Of a stretch of 64,000 nt of DNA, positions 26,430 to 36,046 are shown piece after piece. Source of the stretch: G965197555 sp965197555 (GTDB lineage Bacteria > Chloroflexota > Dehalococcoidia > Lucifugimonadales > UBA3495). The stretch is taken from positions 2,542,001 to 2,606,000 of the forward strand of contig OZ240213.1 of assembly GCA_965197555.1 (NCBI GenBank), written 5' to 3'. The translations under genes and the position numbers were made by a program. The notes under the pieces are model-generated. The model was not told where the DNA came from, made no database searches, and was given only the letters and a program-made list of their open reading frames with translations. Every line of letters starts with the position of its first letter. Position 1 is the first letter of the stretch.

Positions 26430-26455
26430 TTTTGCGGTCAGCGTTTCAGCTATGG
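26420..26455. terminator. Hairpin between convergent genes
   Basis: Arms CCATAGCTGA (26420-26429) and TCAGCTATGG (26446-26455) are perfectly complementary over 10 bp around a 16-base loop. The left arm contains the stop of the aldolase-like gene, and the NIPSNAP gene ends at 26469. It is symmetric and T-poor, so a bidirectional terminator or mRNA-end structure is likely but not certain. Confidence 0.45.
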
Positions 26456-26468
26456 TGACCTTGCACCC

Positions 26469-26789
26469 TTACGTCGGCACGGGGGCGAAGTCGGGGGAGA
26501 GCATCAGGTAGGTTTTCTGGGATACGACCAGATGTTGCACCCTGGGTATATATTTTTCTGTCCAATCAGGGTCTGCGTAGACTTGGGCTTTGGCCTCTGC
26601 CAGATGGGCGTGGTCCCGGTAGCCCCAGATGTGCACCACCTGGTTTAGCTCGCCGACATCGCTGTAATACCAGCCTGCCAGCTTTATTCCGTATCTTTGC
26701 CTGATTGGCAGGGACAGCTCCTCTACGGCCGCCATGTAAGTCGGTGTGCTGCCGGGCTTTAGCGTGTACACTCGAAAGTCGTAGATCAT
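26469..26789 (-). CDS. NIPSNAP family protein
   Basis: A 106-residue dimeric alpha/beta-barrel protein. The start IYDFRVYTLKPGSTPTYMA and the middle KLAGWYYSDVGELNQVVHIW with YRDHAHLAEAK are textbook NIPSNAP motifs. The biochemical role of bacterial NIPSNAPs is unknown; they often sit beside catabolic enzymes. The frame is open to 26858, but ATG 26789 has AGAGG seven bases upstream and starts at the conserved strand, so I used it. Confidence 0.9.
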   Translation of the reverse strand: MIYDFRVYTLKPGSTPTYMAAVEELSLPIRQRYGIKLAGWYYSDVGELNQVVHIWGYRDHAHLAEAKAQVYADPDWTEKYIPRVQHLVVSQKTYLMLSPDFAPVPT

Positions 26790-27007
26790 ATTTGCCTCTA
26801 TTGAGTAATTACCGTCCTCTTTCGACGTTAGATATTCCCCAGAGAACACACCCGCCACTGCACGGGGAGGAACGCGCCGACGGGTTTCAACGTCTGCCCC
26901 ATGGTCCTCCCCGCCCGAAGCGGGCCGGAGGCGTCCTCAGGATGATAGGATTGCTAAGCCGGTCGGACCACGTCGGTTGCCATCTGCCCGAATAGTCCCC
27001 GGGTGCC

Positions 27008-27907
27008 TCATCCCGTATGCTGGCGCATAAAGTCCGCCATGCGGCCGATGGCTTGTTGCCCTTCCGGTAGGATGGGGGCGAAGGCCGGCCAGACATGGAT
27101 CATGTCTTCCCACACTTCCAGGTCAACCTTGACACCGGCCGCCTTAGCCCGTTCGGCTAGACGGGTCGAATCATCCAACAAGGTCTCGGCGGACCCGACC
27201 AGAATGAGCAATGGCGGCAGCCCGTGCAGGTCCGCGTACAGAGGAGCGGCCAGAGGAGCCCTGGGGTCGCTCTTCCCCAGATACATCTGCCCCATGAACT
27301 GAAGCCCTTCTTTTTGGACAGCCGGGTCAACTTCAGCTTTGGTGGTCATCGACTCCCCGATACCCTCCATGTCCACCCATGGAGACATGCAAATCCCGGC
27401 CGCTGGCATCGGTTCGCCTAGATAGCGCAGCGCCACCAGTGCGGCCACCACCAATCCGCCTCCAGCCGAGTCTCCGTTAAGGGTAATGTGGCCCGGTTCA
27501 ATACCCTGGGACAATAGCCAGCGGTACGCAGTAACCGAGTCTTCAACGGCAGCGGGAAACGGGTGCTCCGGCGCCAACCTGTATTCGATGCCCAGGACCC
27601 TGGCGCCCGACGCTCGTGAAATATCTGACATGAGGGACCGGTGAGTCCTCATGGAGCCGATTACATAGCCGCCACCGTGTAAGTAAAGCTGCACCCGGTC
27701 CTTGTCAGCACCGGGGGCGGAAACCCATTCGGCAGCCATGCCTCCTACACCCACCCGTTCGCACTCGATATCATCGCCCACCTTGAACTGAGCGGTCATT
27801 TCTTCATAGGCCATGCGAAACCCTTCCACACTGCCCAGCGCTTGCGCCCTCTCCCCAAAGGATTTCATCATCTGACATACTGCTTGTAGCTGCGGACTGT
27901 CGGCCAT
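27008..27907 (-). CDS. Alpha/beta-hydrolase, HSL-type (fold-3) esterase
   Basis: A 299-residue esterase of the hormone-sensitive-lipase family. The oxyanion motif HGGGYVIGS lies near 75, the nucleophile elbow GDSAGGG near 145, and the catalytic His in EDMIHVWPAFAP near 270. GSAETLLDDS holds the likely catalytic Asp region. ATG 27907 is preceded by GGAGGG; the ATG four codons upstream contains that ribosome site, so the shorter start is right. Short acyl esters are the probable substrates, cytoplasmic since no signal peptide is visible. Confidence 0.93.
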   Translation of the reverse strand: MADSPQLQAVCQMMKSFGERAQALGSVEGFRMAYEEMTAQFKVGDDIECERVGVGGMAAEWVSAPGADKDRVQLYLHGGGYVIGSMRTHRSLMSDISRASGARVLGIEYRLAPEHPFPAAVEDSVTAYRWLLSQGIEPGHITLNGDSAGGGLVVAALVALRYLGEPMPAAGICMSPWVDMEGIGESMTTKAEVDPAVQKEGLQFMGQMYLGKSDPRAPLAAPLYADLHGLPPLLILVGSAETLLDDSTRLAERAKAAGVKVDLEVWEDMIHVWPAFAPILPEGQQAIGRMADFMRQHTG

Positions 27908-28136
27908 GGTTCCCTCCATTTATCAGTTTGGTCGAGTCAGTTTGGACGGTGCCTACGGATAGGAAGATTCCGTAGCGGCGCTGCCATGATAGAACTGTGG
28001 ACGCTGCCGCGCAATACAAGCTTCCACGGTGTGGACCAACAGCCGTTGAAACGGGCTTGGTGGATATCACTTACCGATTTGGGGCAACGTCTAATGAATT
28101 GCGCCTATGCTAAGATGGTAGTGAAAGGATGCTAAG

Positions 28137-29387
28137 GTGAATTGGACCGAGCTGAAAGACAAGAACGTACAGGTTATCGGCGGTGCTGTGTCCGGGGGCT
28201 TGGACAGTTGCACCGTCACCCATTGGTTGAACAGCAAGGGGTTCAAGGTCCACTGCTTCACCGTCGACCTCGGTCAGCCGGATGAAGAGAACCTGGATGC
28301 TGTCAAAGAGCGCATGACGGCGTGCGGCGCCGAAAGCGCGCACATAATCCCGGGCCAAGCCGCCCTGGCAGATGCGGGACTGAAAGTCTTGCAGGCTCAG
28401 GCCCGGTACGAAGGGGGCTATTGGAACACCACTGGCATCGCTCGGCCCATCACAGTCAGGGCCATCCTGCCTGAGCTGCAGGGCCGAGACATCGGCGTTC
28501 TTTTTCATGGCGCCACCGGTCGAGGGAACGATCAGGTGAGGTTTCAGTTGGTCTCCAATATTCTGGAGCCATCTTTGACGGTATACGCCCCCTGGCGAGA
28601 CCCTGAGTTCCTGGAGCAGTTTCCTGGTAGAAAGCAGATGATCGAGTATTGCGAAGCCAATAACCTGCCCATCAGGCCCGCCGGGGAATCCCGATACTCC
28701 ACCGATGCCAACCTGTTGGGTCTGACCCACGAAGCCGGGGACTTGGAAGACGTTGGCATCCCACCCAGCTTCGTGGAGCCTGGAATGGGTCTCTGGCCTT
28801 GGGACGCACCTGACCAGCAAGAGGTGGTTGAGATTCGCTGGGAAGAAGGTGTTCCGGTGTCCCTAAACGGCCAAGGCGCCGGATTGGTGTCCATTATTAG
28901 CGAAGCAAACCGGCTGGCTGGGGCCCACGGCGTCGGCATCGGGACCCACGTCGTTGAGAACCGTTTCGTGGGGATCAAGTCCCGGGGTATATACGAGGCG
29001 CCCGGCATGGAGTTGCTCGGCAGTAGCTACGAATATCTATCCCAGTTCATATTGGACCGGCGGGCCAGAGAGCTGCTCGCCCTGATTTCGTCGGTAATCA
29101 GCGTCCAGATATACCAGGGTTACTGGTTGGACCTGGCAACCACCTCCGCCCTCGCGGCCTTGGAACCTATCACCCGTTTAGCCACCGGCACCATAACCGT
29201 CCGGTTGTATAAAGGGGGTATTTACTTCGAGTCGGCCCGGGACATGCCACATTCCCTCTACACCGACGACTCGTCAATGGAAGCCACCGGGTCCTATGAC
29301 CATGTGGATGCCGAGGGCTTTTTGAACGTACTGGGAGTCTCTGCCAAAAACATGGGGATTAGACAGCTTCCCCGGTTTCACCGGTAG
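28137..29387 (+). CDS. argG: Argininosuccinate synthase (divergent)
   Basis: A 416-residue ATP-dependent ligase joining citrulline and aspartate in arginine synthesis. The PP-loop SGGLDSCTVTHWL lies near residue 20, GATGRGNDQVRFQL near 125-138 and EAPGMELLGSSYEYL near 290. YTDDSSMEATGSYDH near the end matches the typical ArgG C-terminus. AVSGGLDSC replaces the usual AYSGGLDTS, marking a divergent branch. The start is GTG. No other arginine gene is adjacent. It converges with metH, with only 17 bases between stops. Confidence 0.92.
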   Translation: MNWTELKDKNVQVIGGAVSGGLDSCTVTHWLNSKGFKVHCFTVDLGQPDEENLDAVKERMTACGAESAHIIPGQAALADAGLKVLQAQARYEGGYWNTTGIARPITVRAILPELQGRDIGVLFHGATGRGNDQVRFQLVSNILEPSLTVYAPWRDPEFLEQFPGRKQMIEYCEANNLPIRPAGESRYSTDANLLGLTHEAGDLEDVGIPPSFVEPGMGLWPWDAPDQQEVVEIRWEEGVPVSLNGQGAGLVSIISEANRLAGAHGVGIGTHVVENRFVGIKSRGIYEAPGMELLGSSYEYLSQFILDRRARELLALISSVISVQIYQGYWLDLATTSALAALEPITRLATGTITVRLYKGGIYFESARDMPHSLYTDDSSMEATGSYDHVDAEGFLNVLGVSAKNMGIRQLPRFHR

Positions 29388-29404
29388 CACTAGCTAGACC
29401 TCGG

Positions 29405-32400
29405 TCACAAAGCGGCCGCTTCCTGCTCCAACCGGTCAATGTCCTGCTCACTCAGGTTGAAGTACTTGGCGTCCGGGTGGTGGAAGACCAAGGCTGAAAC
29501 CGACGATTCGGGGTCCATCATAAAGCCTTCGGTTAGCTCCGTCCCTATGTTGGCCGTGACGTCCAGTAGCCGGAACAGTTGCTCTTGGTCCTCCAGCCGA
29601 GGACAAGCGGGATAGCCGAAGGAGTAACGGCGACCCCGGTACTGGGTGCGGAACAGGTCTTGGTAGGACAAGCCCTGAGGATCGCCAAACCCCCACATCT
29701 GCCGTATCCGCTGGTGTAAGAGCTCCGCGAACGCTTCGGCACTCTCCAGCGCCAGGGCCTGAAGAATGTGAGAGTGCAAGAATTGGCCCTCATTCTTCAA
29801 CCGGTCGGCCAGCTTGATGACCCCAGGGCCAACAGTTGTGACGAACATGGCCACGTAATCCGTGTCCCCTTCGCTCCCTTCTCGATCAAAAGACTGCTGA
29901 GCGAGTTTCGGCAGAACATAATCCGACAAGCACAGGCCTTCACGCTGCCCTTGGCGGCCAAAATAGAAGGTCTCCAGAACCCGCTGGCCGTCGGGCGAGT
30001 AAATCAGCAGACGCTGGCCGACGGATTGGCAAGGGAAGAATTTGAACACCGCATTAGCAGATATGTTGGGGTGGGCCAGGGCCAAGTCCTCCACACGCCT
30101 TACCTGGTCCATTAGCTCCACGGCGGTAGTGTCCCCCGCTGCCAAAGCCTCTTCAAACCTGCCCTTAAAGCCCAGATGTCTGACGTAGAGCATCTGGGGG
30201 TTGATGTAGGGGAATATTTGGGCTAGGTCGTAGTCCTGCAGCAGGTGCACCCGCAGGTCGGGAGGGTTTGGTATCTGGAAGTCGTGACGGACTTGTGCCA
30301 GTGTCACTGTAGCCGTGTTGCTGTTATCCGCTTGTTGGGACCGCTCTTGATCAGCGGCCAAGAGCTGAATCGTCTCAGATTCCAGATTGGCGGCAAGCTT
30401 TTCCCGTTCGTCGGCTTCCTGGATGGTGTTGGCCAGCGCAAGACCGGTCATGGCATCCTGGGCGTAGGCGACCATCGCCCCGTACTCTGGAGCGATGCGG
30501 AGCCTGGTAAACCGGTTGGACAACGCAGCGCCTCCCACCAAGAGAGGACAACCAACCCCTGCTTGTCGAAAGTCACGTACTGTCTCGACCATCATTTGGG
30601 CCGATTTGACCAGCAGACCCGATAAACCAATTATGTCGGGATTGTGCTGCTGATAGGCATCGATAAGGTCTTGGGGTGGGACTTTTATTCCCAGGTTGAT
30701 GACTTGGTAGCCATTGTTGGACAGGATGATGTCCACCAGATTCTTACCGATATCGTGGACATCGCCTTTCACTGTAGCCAGCACCACCCGGCCCTTGGTG
30801 GCGCTATCCATCCGCTCCATGTGGGGCTCCAAGTGGTCTACAGCGAACTTCATCGACTCTGCTGATTGCAGCACTTCGGCCACGATCAACTGATTGGCGT
30901 TGAACTGGCGTCCAACCTCCTCCATTCCCGCCATTAGCGGTCCGTTGATAATTTGCAGAGGTTCCCGTGCACCTAGGGCTTCATCCAGGTCTTCGGCTAG
31001 ACCTTCCTTGGTCCCCTCTATGACGGCCAAGGCCAACCGATCGTCCAATGGCAGGTTGCGACGCTCTTCATTAGTGGCCTTGGGGGGTTTGTCTCTGAAG
31101 TGGGCGGCGAAGGCCGCTATGGGGTCCTCGCTACGGTCCCAGATCAGGTCCTCGGCCAGCTTTATCTCCTCCTCGGGAATGGAGGCGTAACGCTGCAGCA
31201 GCTCGGAATTTACGATGGCCATATCCAAGCCCGCTTGGACGCAGTGGTAAAGAAACACCGAGTTGAGCACTTCCCGCCCCGCTGACGGCAGCCCGAAGGA
31301 GACATTCGAGATACCAAGAATGGTCTTGCTGTCAGGTAGGGCTTCCTTGATCAGCCGTACCCCTTCGATGGTCTCGGCGGCGGAGCCTACATAGTTCACG
31401 TCACCAGTTCCCACCGGGAACACCAGTGGGTCGAATACGATATCCTCGGAACGCACTCCGTAGTCACCGGTCAATAGCTCATGGGACCGAAGCGCAATTT
31501 CCAGCTTCCGCTGGCGCGTAACGGCTTGGGCTTGCTGTTTATCCTCGTCAATGCAACCCACGACCAGCGCCGCGCCGTACCTTTGGGCCAGAGGTACCAC
31601 CTGTTGAAACCTGGCCTCACCGTCCTCCAAGTTAATCGAGTTAATGACAGATTTCCCCTGGAGACGCTTGAGGGCCTCTTCCACGACGTGATGGTCGGTG
31701 GAGTCGATCATAATCGGGGCCTTGACCTTCTTGGTCACAAGGTCAAGAAAAGCAGTGACGTCGGTGACTTCGTCTCTATCCGGGTCCTGGAGGCACACAT
31801 CCAGGACGTGGGCTCCGTTACGGACCTGTCGGCGACCGATCTCGGCGGCTTCTTCATAGGACCCTTCGCTGATCAAGCGGCGGAACCTTCGGCTGCCCAG
31901 AACGTTGGTGCGTTCGCCTACGATCACTGGCCGGGTTTCCTGGTCAATAACCAGCGCCTCGATCCCAGAAACCCTTGCGGTCCTGGATTGGACCAGTGGG
32001 CGGGGTGGCCGGCCTCTCGCGCTCTGAGCCAGGAGGCGGATATGCTCCGGCACGGTGCCGCAACAACCACCGACCAAGTTCAGCCAACCTGCGTCGAGGA
32101 AACGGGAGATGGTTGCGGCCATCATCTCCGGCGTTTCGTTGTAATTGCCATCTTCATCCGGAAGCCCGGCGTTGGGAACGCAGGCCACAGGAAAACGTGA
32201 CAGACTCGCCAGGGTCCGGATGTGGTCGGTCATAAATTCGGGGCCGGTCGCGCAATTGAACCCGATCCACAGCAGGTCCCTGTGGGCCAGTGACGTATAG
32301 AATGCCTCGGCATCTTGGCCAGCCAGTAGCGTACCCATCGGCTCAACGGTCCCTTGGACAGCTACCGGCACTTGTGAGCCCACTTCACTGAAGGCCCGGT

Positions 32401-32944
32401 CTATGCCCTCCAGGCCCGCCTTGACGTTTAAGGTATCTTGGCTGGTCTCCAGCAACAGCAGGTCGACGCCGCCTTGGATCAACCCAGCCGCCTGCTCCTG
32501 GTACGCAGTGGCCAGTTCGTCAAAGGTTATGCCACCGGTTACGGAGATCGTCTTGGTGGTGGGCCCCATGGCCCCAGCAACAAAACGGACCTGCTGGGGG
32601 GTGGTTGCGGCGTCCGCCACTCGACGTGTCAAGGCGGCTGCCTCTTGGTTTATCCGCCGCGCTTCGTGAGCAAGATCGTATTCGGCCAGCACCACTGAGC
32701 TCGCCCCAAAGGTATTGGTCCCCAGAATGTCCGCTCCTGCGTCAACGTGCCCCTGGTGGATATCTTCCAAAACATCGGGGCGTGTGAACACTAGGTGCTC
32801 GTTACAGCCGTCGAACTCCAGCCCGCCAAAATCCTCGGGGGCCAACTCTCGGGCCTGGATAGCGGTTCCCCTGGGCCCATCCATGACCACAATTCGTTCC
32901 CGGAATAGCGCTTTTAGTAATGTAATCCGTTCAACCTGGTCCAT
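29405..32944 (-). CDS. metH: Cobalamin-dependent methionine synthase
   Basis: A 1179-residue full-length MetH that transfers methyl from 5-methyl-THF via cobalamin to homocysteine. The homocysteine domain has zinc Cys in FNCATG near 228 and GGCCGT near 292. A pterin-binding domain spans about 335-580. A cap precedes the B12 domain, whose axial His is in DVHDIGKNLVDII (about 727-735), with GLSGLLVKS after it. The AdoMet reactivation domain ends with RRYSFGYPACPRLED near 1105. All four modules are present. No B12 or SAM riboswitch was recognised in the 184-base upstream gap. Confidence 0.97.
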   Translation of the reverse strand: MDQVERITLLKALFRERIVVMDGPRGTAIQARELAPEDFGGLEFDGCNEHLVFTRPDVLEDIHQGHVDAGADILGTNTFGASSVVLAEYDLAHEARRINQEAAALTRRVADAATTPQQVRFVAGAMGPTTKTISVTGGITFDELATAYQEQAAGLIQGGVDLLLLETSQDTLNVKAGLEGIDRAFSEVGSQVPVAVQGTVEPMGTLLAGQDAEAFYTSLAHRDLLWIGFNCATGPEFMTDHIRTLASLSRFPVACVPNAGLPDEDGNYNETPEMMAATISRFLDAGWLNLVGGCCGTVPEHIRLLAQSARGRPPRPLVQSRTARVSGIEALVIDQETRPVIVGERTNVLGSRRFRRLISEGSYEEAAEIGRRQVRNGAHVLDVCLQDPDRDEVTDVTAFLDLVTKKVKAPIMIDSTDHHVVEEALKRLQGKSVINSINLEDGEARFQQVVPLAQRYGAALVVGCIDEDKQQAQAVTRQRKLEIALRSHELLTGDYGVRSEDIVFDPLVFPVGTGDVNYVGSAAETIEGVRLIKEALPDSKTILGISNVSFGLPSAGREVLNSVFLYHCVQAGLDMAIVNSELLQRYASIPEEEIKLAEDLIWDRSEDPIAAFAAHFRDKPPKATNEERRNLPLDDRLALAVIEGTKEGLAEDLDEALGAREPLQIINGPLMAGMEEVGRQFNANQLIVAEVLQSAESMKFAVDHLEPHMERMDSATKGRVVLATVKGDVHDIGKNLVDIILSNNGYQVINLGIKVPPQDLIDAYQQHNPDIIGLSGLLVKSAQMMVETVRDFRQAGVGCPLLVGGAALSNRFTRLRIAPEYGAMVAYAQDAMTGLALANTIQEADEREKLAANLESETIQLLAADQERSQQADNSNTATVTLAQVRHDFQIPNPPDLRVHLLQDYDLAQIFPYINPQMLYVRHLGFKGRFEEALAAGDTTAVELMDQVRRVEDLALAHPNISANAVFKFFPCQSVGQRLLIYSPDGQRVLETFYFGRQGQREGLCLSDYVLPKLAQQSFDREGSEGDTDYVAMFVTTVGPGVIKLADRLKNEGQFLHSHILQALALESAEAFAELLHQRIRQMWGFGDPQGLSYQDLFRTQYRGRRYSFGYPACPRLEDQEQLFRLLDVTANIGTELTEGFMMDPESSVSALVFHHPDAKYFNLSEQDIDRLEQEAAAL

Positions 32945-33128
32945 TTTGCTCTAAGCTTACTATGATTTCGCTGTTCAACATTCTATCATTGAAGAGACCG
33001 ACGCGTAGGCCTTGGCATGCCTGGCCTCAGCGGCACCCTCAATTAACGGTCGCTTCAGAGTTGCCCCCCTGGCTGAAGCATCGCAGGACGAAGCCACCGA
33101 GGCACTGGAATTAGCTGGGTGTTGCCGG

Positions 33129-35720
33129 CTACCGGTGCAGCCACGCCGCCACCTCTGCTCGATTTCCCTCCAGCCATTTGATATTGAGGCGGATGCGTTC
33201 TTGGGACTGCCTTATGGTCCGGTCTGCCGCCGGGGCAGGATTCCGTTCGAAGAAACCGGACATATCGTCTAACTTATCCTGGGTTGTGAAATTACCACAT
33301 ATGGACACCAACCGCATTAAGCCGAACCCTCCAGACCCGTAACGCCGGTCAAATTCATCCCATTTGGACTTCACAAAATCCCAAGCTAGCTCCCGTCCCC
33401 TTAGGTTAGACGCTACTCCGGTAACCACTGTAATAGTGTCCTGAGACCGCACCTCGGAGGTCAAAGAGCGCTCCAAGGTCTCTCTTAGCAGCTCCAAGTC
33501 AGAGAACCTGGCGAGAGCCATTAGCAAGCGAATCTTTTCTTCCTGAAGGTCGGTTTCCTCTTCCAATCTCCATAGTTGGTCGTAGGTGCCCCGATCGCCT
33601 ACTTGAGCGCTCAAACTCAACATGGCGCCTCTAATATCGGGGGATACCGAAGCGGGGTCCCGAAGGAACCTTTCGAAGCGGACCTTGGCTTGGTCCAACA
33701 CCTCTTGGTCCCCGTAGCTGCCAGCCTGGCTCAGGACGATACTCCGCAGCAAAGCGTCGAGGTGGCCTTCATCGGGGGCGGCGTCCCAGCCCACTCGTTG
33801 TACAGCTGGCCGGAATATTTCCCGGGCGAACCCTTGATATGCATCCCGGAAGGGCTCTTCGGCAAGCAAGACGTCTAGGTCCCTCAGATTGCTGGAGAGA
33901 TCGCCCCAGACCGAAGCGTCCGGCTCATCACCGTATGCTTGGGCCAAAGCAAGGAATTGAGTAACGGGCAGCAAACCAGCCCGCGATAGAGAATAGGCAT
34001 CGTTCTGAATACCCAGGCGGTCGGTGGCGGGCAGGCTCATAGATCTGATGGCTGGGACCAAATTCTCCCAATCCTCGGTTTTGTAATTGACCCGGAAGAA
34101 CCCGGTCTGTTCCGGGTTGACTTTGAACCAGCCGGAGTCCTGTCCCTCGACGCGCTGGATAGGAAGCCGCGCCTCTCTTTGGTCCATCACCATGGACTCG
34201 GGCTCATCGGGGCCGGAGCGGACCCTGATTGGCACCCGCCAAACCTGGGGCTCCGGCTCCTCCTCTCCCAGCAGGCGGTCGTACACGAATCTCTCCTGGG
34301 TTAGGGAAATCTCCGGATGGGTGCTTTCCCCTTCCATTGCCACTGTCAACACAGGGTAACCCATCTGCTTGGTCCAAGAGTCCATGATGGTATTGACCGG
34401 CTGGTTTGAGGTGGCTTCCAGAGCAGACCATAAGTCTTCGGTCCGGGCGTTGCCATACTGATGGTCGGAAATGTAACGCTGCAACCCCCGCTGAAAAGTA
34501 TCAGGGCCCAGGAATTGCTCCAGCATCCTTATCACAGAAGCGCCTTTGGAATAGCTGATGGCGTCGAAAAGCTGGCTCACTTCCGCTGGGTTCTTAACTT
34601 CTTGCTCTATGGGATGGGAGTTCTTCAGGCCGTCCAGGGATAGGGCTCTGTTCGTGTCCATATTTACGAACTGGGTCCACATCTCCCAGTCAGGATTGAG
34701 CCAGTCCACGGCCTTGGTGCCCATCCACGAAGCAAAGCTCTCATTAAGCCAGAGATCGTCCCACCAAGACATAGTTACCAGGTCGCCAAACCACATGTGG
34801 GCCATCTCGTGGGCCACCACCTCAGCTACCCGCTGCCGAGTGCCCGCTGAAGAGTTCTCGGCGTCCACTAATAAGGCCGTCTCGCGATAGGTAATCGCCC
34901 CCCAATTCTCCATCGCCCCGGCGGCGAAGTCAGGGATCGCAATATGGTCCAGCTTGGCCAAGGGATACGGTATCCCGAAGTAGTCGTTGAAGAAGGTCAA
35001 CAGCCGTACCGAGGCATCCAAGGCGAACCGCCCTTGGTCTTCTTTACCCGGCGTGGTCCAGACAGCCACGTTGGTGCCGTCGGCGGCCTTGGCTTCAATG
35101 AACCTTAGATCCCCAACCATAAACGCCAACAAATAGGTTGACATAAGGGGGGTCGGAGCGAAGCGCACCTTTTTCAAGCCTGGTCCGGCCGGGCTTTCCT
35201 CCACCACCTGAGTGTTCGACACTGCCACTTGATCGGAGGGGATTACCAAGGTGACGTCAAAGGCGGCTTTGTGGGCCGGTTCGTCCCAGCAGGGGAACGC
35301 CCGGCGAGCGTCTGTAGCCTCGAATTGAGTGGTCGCCAGGTAGCGGGTCTCTCCATCCGGCGTCAGGTATTGGCTGCGGTAGAAACCGTGGAGTTGGTCG
35401 TTCAACTCCCCGTTGAAGCTGACCTCCAGGGTAGCCTGGCCAAGGGGAACGCCACCATCGAACCTGATAGCGGCGGTTTCCCGCTCTTTGTCCAGCTCAA
35501 CAGCATCGGCAGCAATGGAGGACCCTTCTCGAGTCAGACTGGCAGACTCCAACTCCAGATCCAGAGCGTTGAGGACGATGGTAGAAGTGGGTTCTACAAC
35601 GTCAACAGTAATTTGCGCGTGGCCGCGGAAAGTGAACTGGTCCAGGTCGGGTTGAATCTCGAGGGTGTATTGGACCGGCCGAACGCTGGATGGCAGAACC
35701 ACCGCTTGTTCTGTCGACAT
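33129..35720 (-). CDS. pepN: M1 family aminopeptidase (aminopeptidase N-like)
   Basis: An 863-residue zinc aminopeptidase. The exopeptidase motif GAMEN lies near 265-269 and the zinc site HEMAHMWFGD near 302 with its downstream Glu (NESFASW). The C-terminal ERAP1-like helical domain covers the last 330 residues. There is no signal peptide, so it is cytosolic and trims peptides from the N-terminus. The frame is open to 35765; ATG 35720 has AGGAGG eight bases upstream and begins just before the first conserved strand, so it is preferred. Confidence 0.94.
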   Translation of the reverse strand: MSTEQAVVLPSSVRPVQYTLEIQPDLDQFTFRGHAQITVDVVEPTSTIVLNALDLELESASLTREGSSIAADAVELDKERETAAIRFDGGVPLGQATLEVSFNGELNDQLHGFYRSQYLTPDGETRYLATTQFEATDARRAFPCWDEPAHKAAFDVTLVIPSDQVAVSNTQVVEESPAGPGLKKVRFAPTPLMSTYLLAFMVGDLRFIEAKAADGTNVAVWTTPGKEDQGRFALDASVRLLTFFNDYFGIPYPLAKLDHIAIPDFAAGAMENWGAITYRETALLVDAENSSAGTRQRVAEVVAHEMAHMWFGDLVTMSWWDDLWLNESFASWMGTKAVDWLNPDWEMWTQFVNMDTNRALSLDGLKNSHPIEQEVKNPAEVSQLFDAISYSKGASVIRMLEQFLGPDTFQRGLQRYISDHQYGNARTEDLWSALEATSNQPVNTIMDSWTKQMGYPVLTVAMEGESTHPEISLTQERFVYDRLLGEEEPEPQVWRVPIRVRSGPDEPESMVMDQREARLPIQRVEGQDSGWFKVNPEQTGFFRVNYKTEDWENLVPAIRSMSLPATDRLGIQNDAYSLSRAGLLPVTQFLALAQAYGDEPDASVWGDLSSNLRDLDVLLAEEPFRDAYQGFAREIFRPAVQRVGWDAAPDEGHLDALLRSIVLSQAGSYGDQEVLDQAKVRFERFLRDPASVSPDIRGAMLSLSAQVGDRGTYDQLWRLEEETDLQEEKIRLLMALARFSDLELLRETLERSLTSEVRSQDTITVVTGVASNLRGRELAWDFVKSKWDEFDRRYGSGGFGLMRLVSICGNFTTQDKLDDMSGFFERNPAPAADRTIRQSQERIRLNIKWLEGNRAEVAAWLHR

Positions 35721-36046
35721 GCCCCAGTCCTCCTCAGTGCTTGTATATCTCGGGTTGTATATCACGGCAGCGTGCAGGTGCTCCTGCCCCGGCAGAGGTG
35801 CCAGACACCGCCTGACTGAAAGCTGGCTGCCAGTTTATCATTAATTCCTACCTGTCGTAGGGTGAGCCGCACGGGGGTTGACTCGGACAGGCCCTGATTC
35901 TGTTGGGTTGAATGTTATAATGTTACCCGCTCACGGGACCTTGGAAGGTCACCTCGACAAGGTGTTGGACCGTCACCGGCCCCTCCATGTCCATAATCCT
36001 GTGTCGTCCGTTGTATCAATCCGTTGTAGAGGAGAAATTGCCCGAA
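35721..36046 (+). promoter_or_regulatory. Divergent promoter/leader region of leuC
   Basis: This 326-base gap holds an extended -10, TGT plus TATAAT at 35913-35921, with no clear -35. It would give a leuC leader of about 115 bases. The leader contains a perfect hairpin GACCTTGGAAGGTC and, overlapping it, the complementary pair GGTCACCT/AGGTG. An attenuator is conceivable, but I see no leucine-rich leader peptide. AGGAG at 36030-36034 lies ahead of leuC. Confidence 0.5.

Noticed and set aside
27953..27975. Inverted repeat CTACGGA/TCCGTAG as an operator
   Set aside because: A 7-bp palindrome between divergent esterase and argG genes is suggestive, but no regulator gene is near and no second copy was seen.
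32945..33128. B12 or SAM riboswitch upstream of metH
   Set aside because: I could not find the B12-box or a SAM-type core in the 184 bases; a covariance-model search would be decisive.
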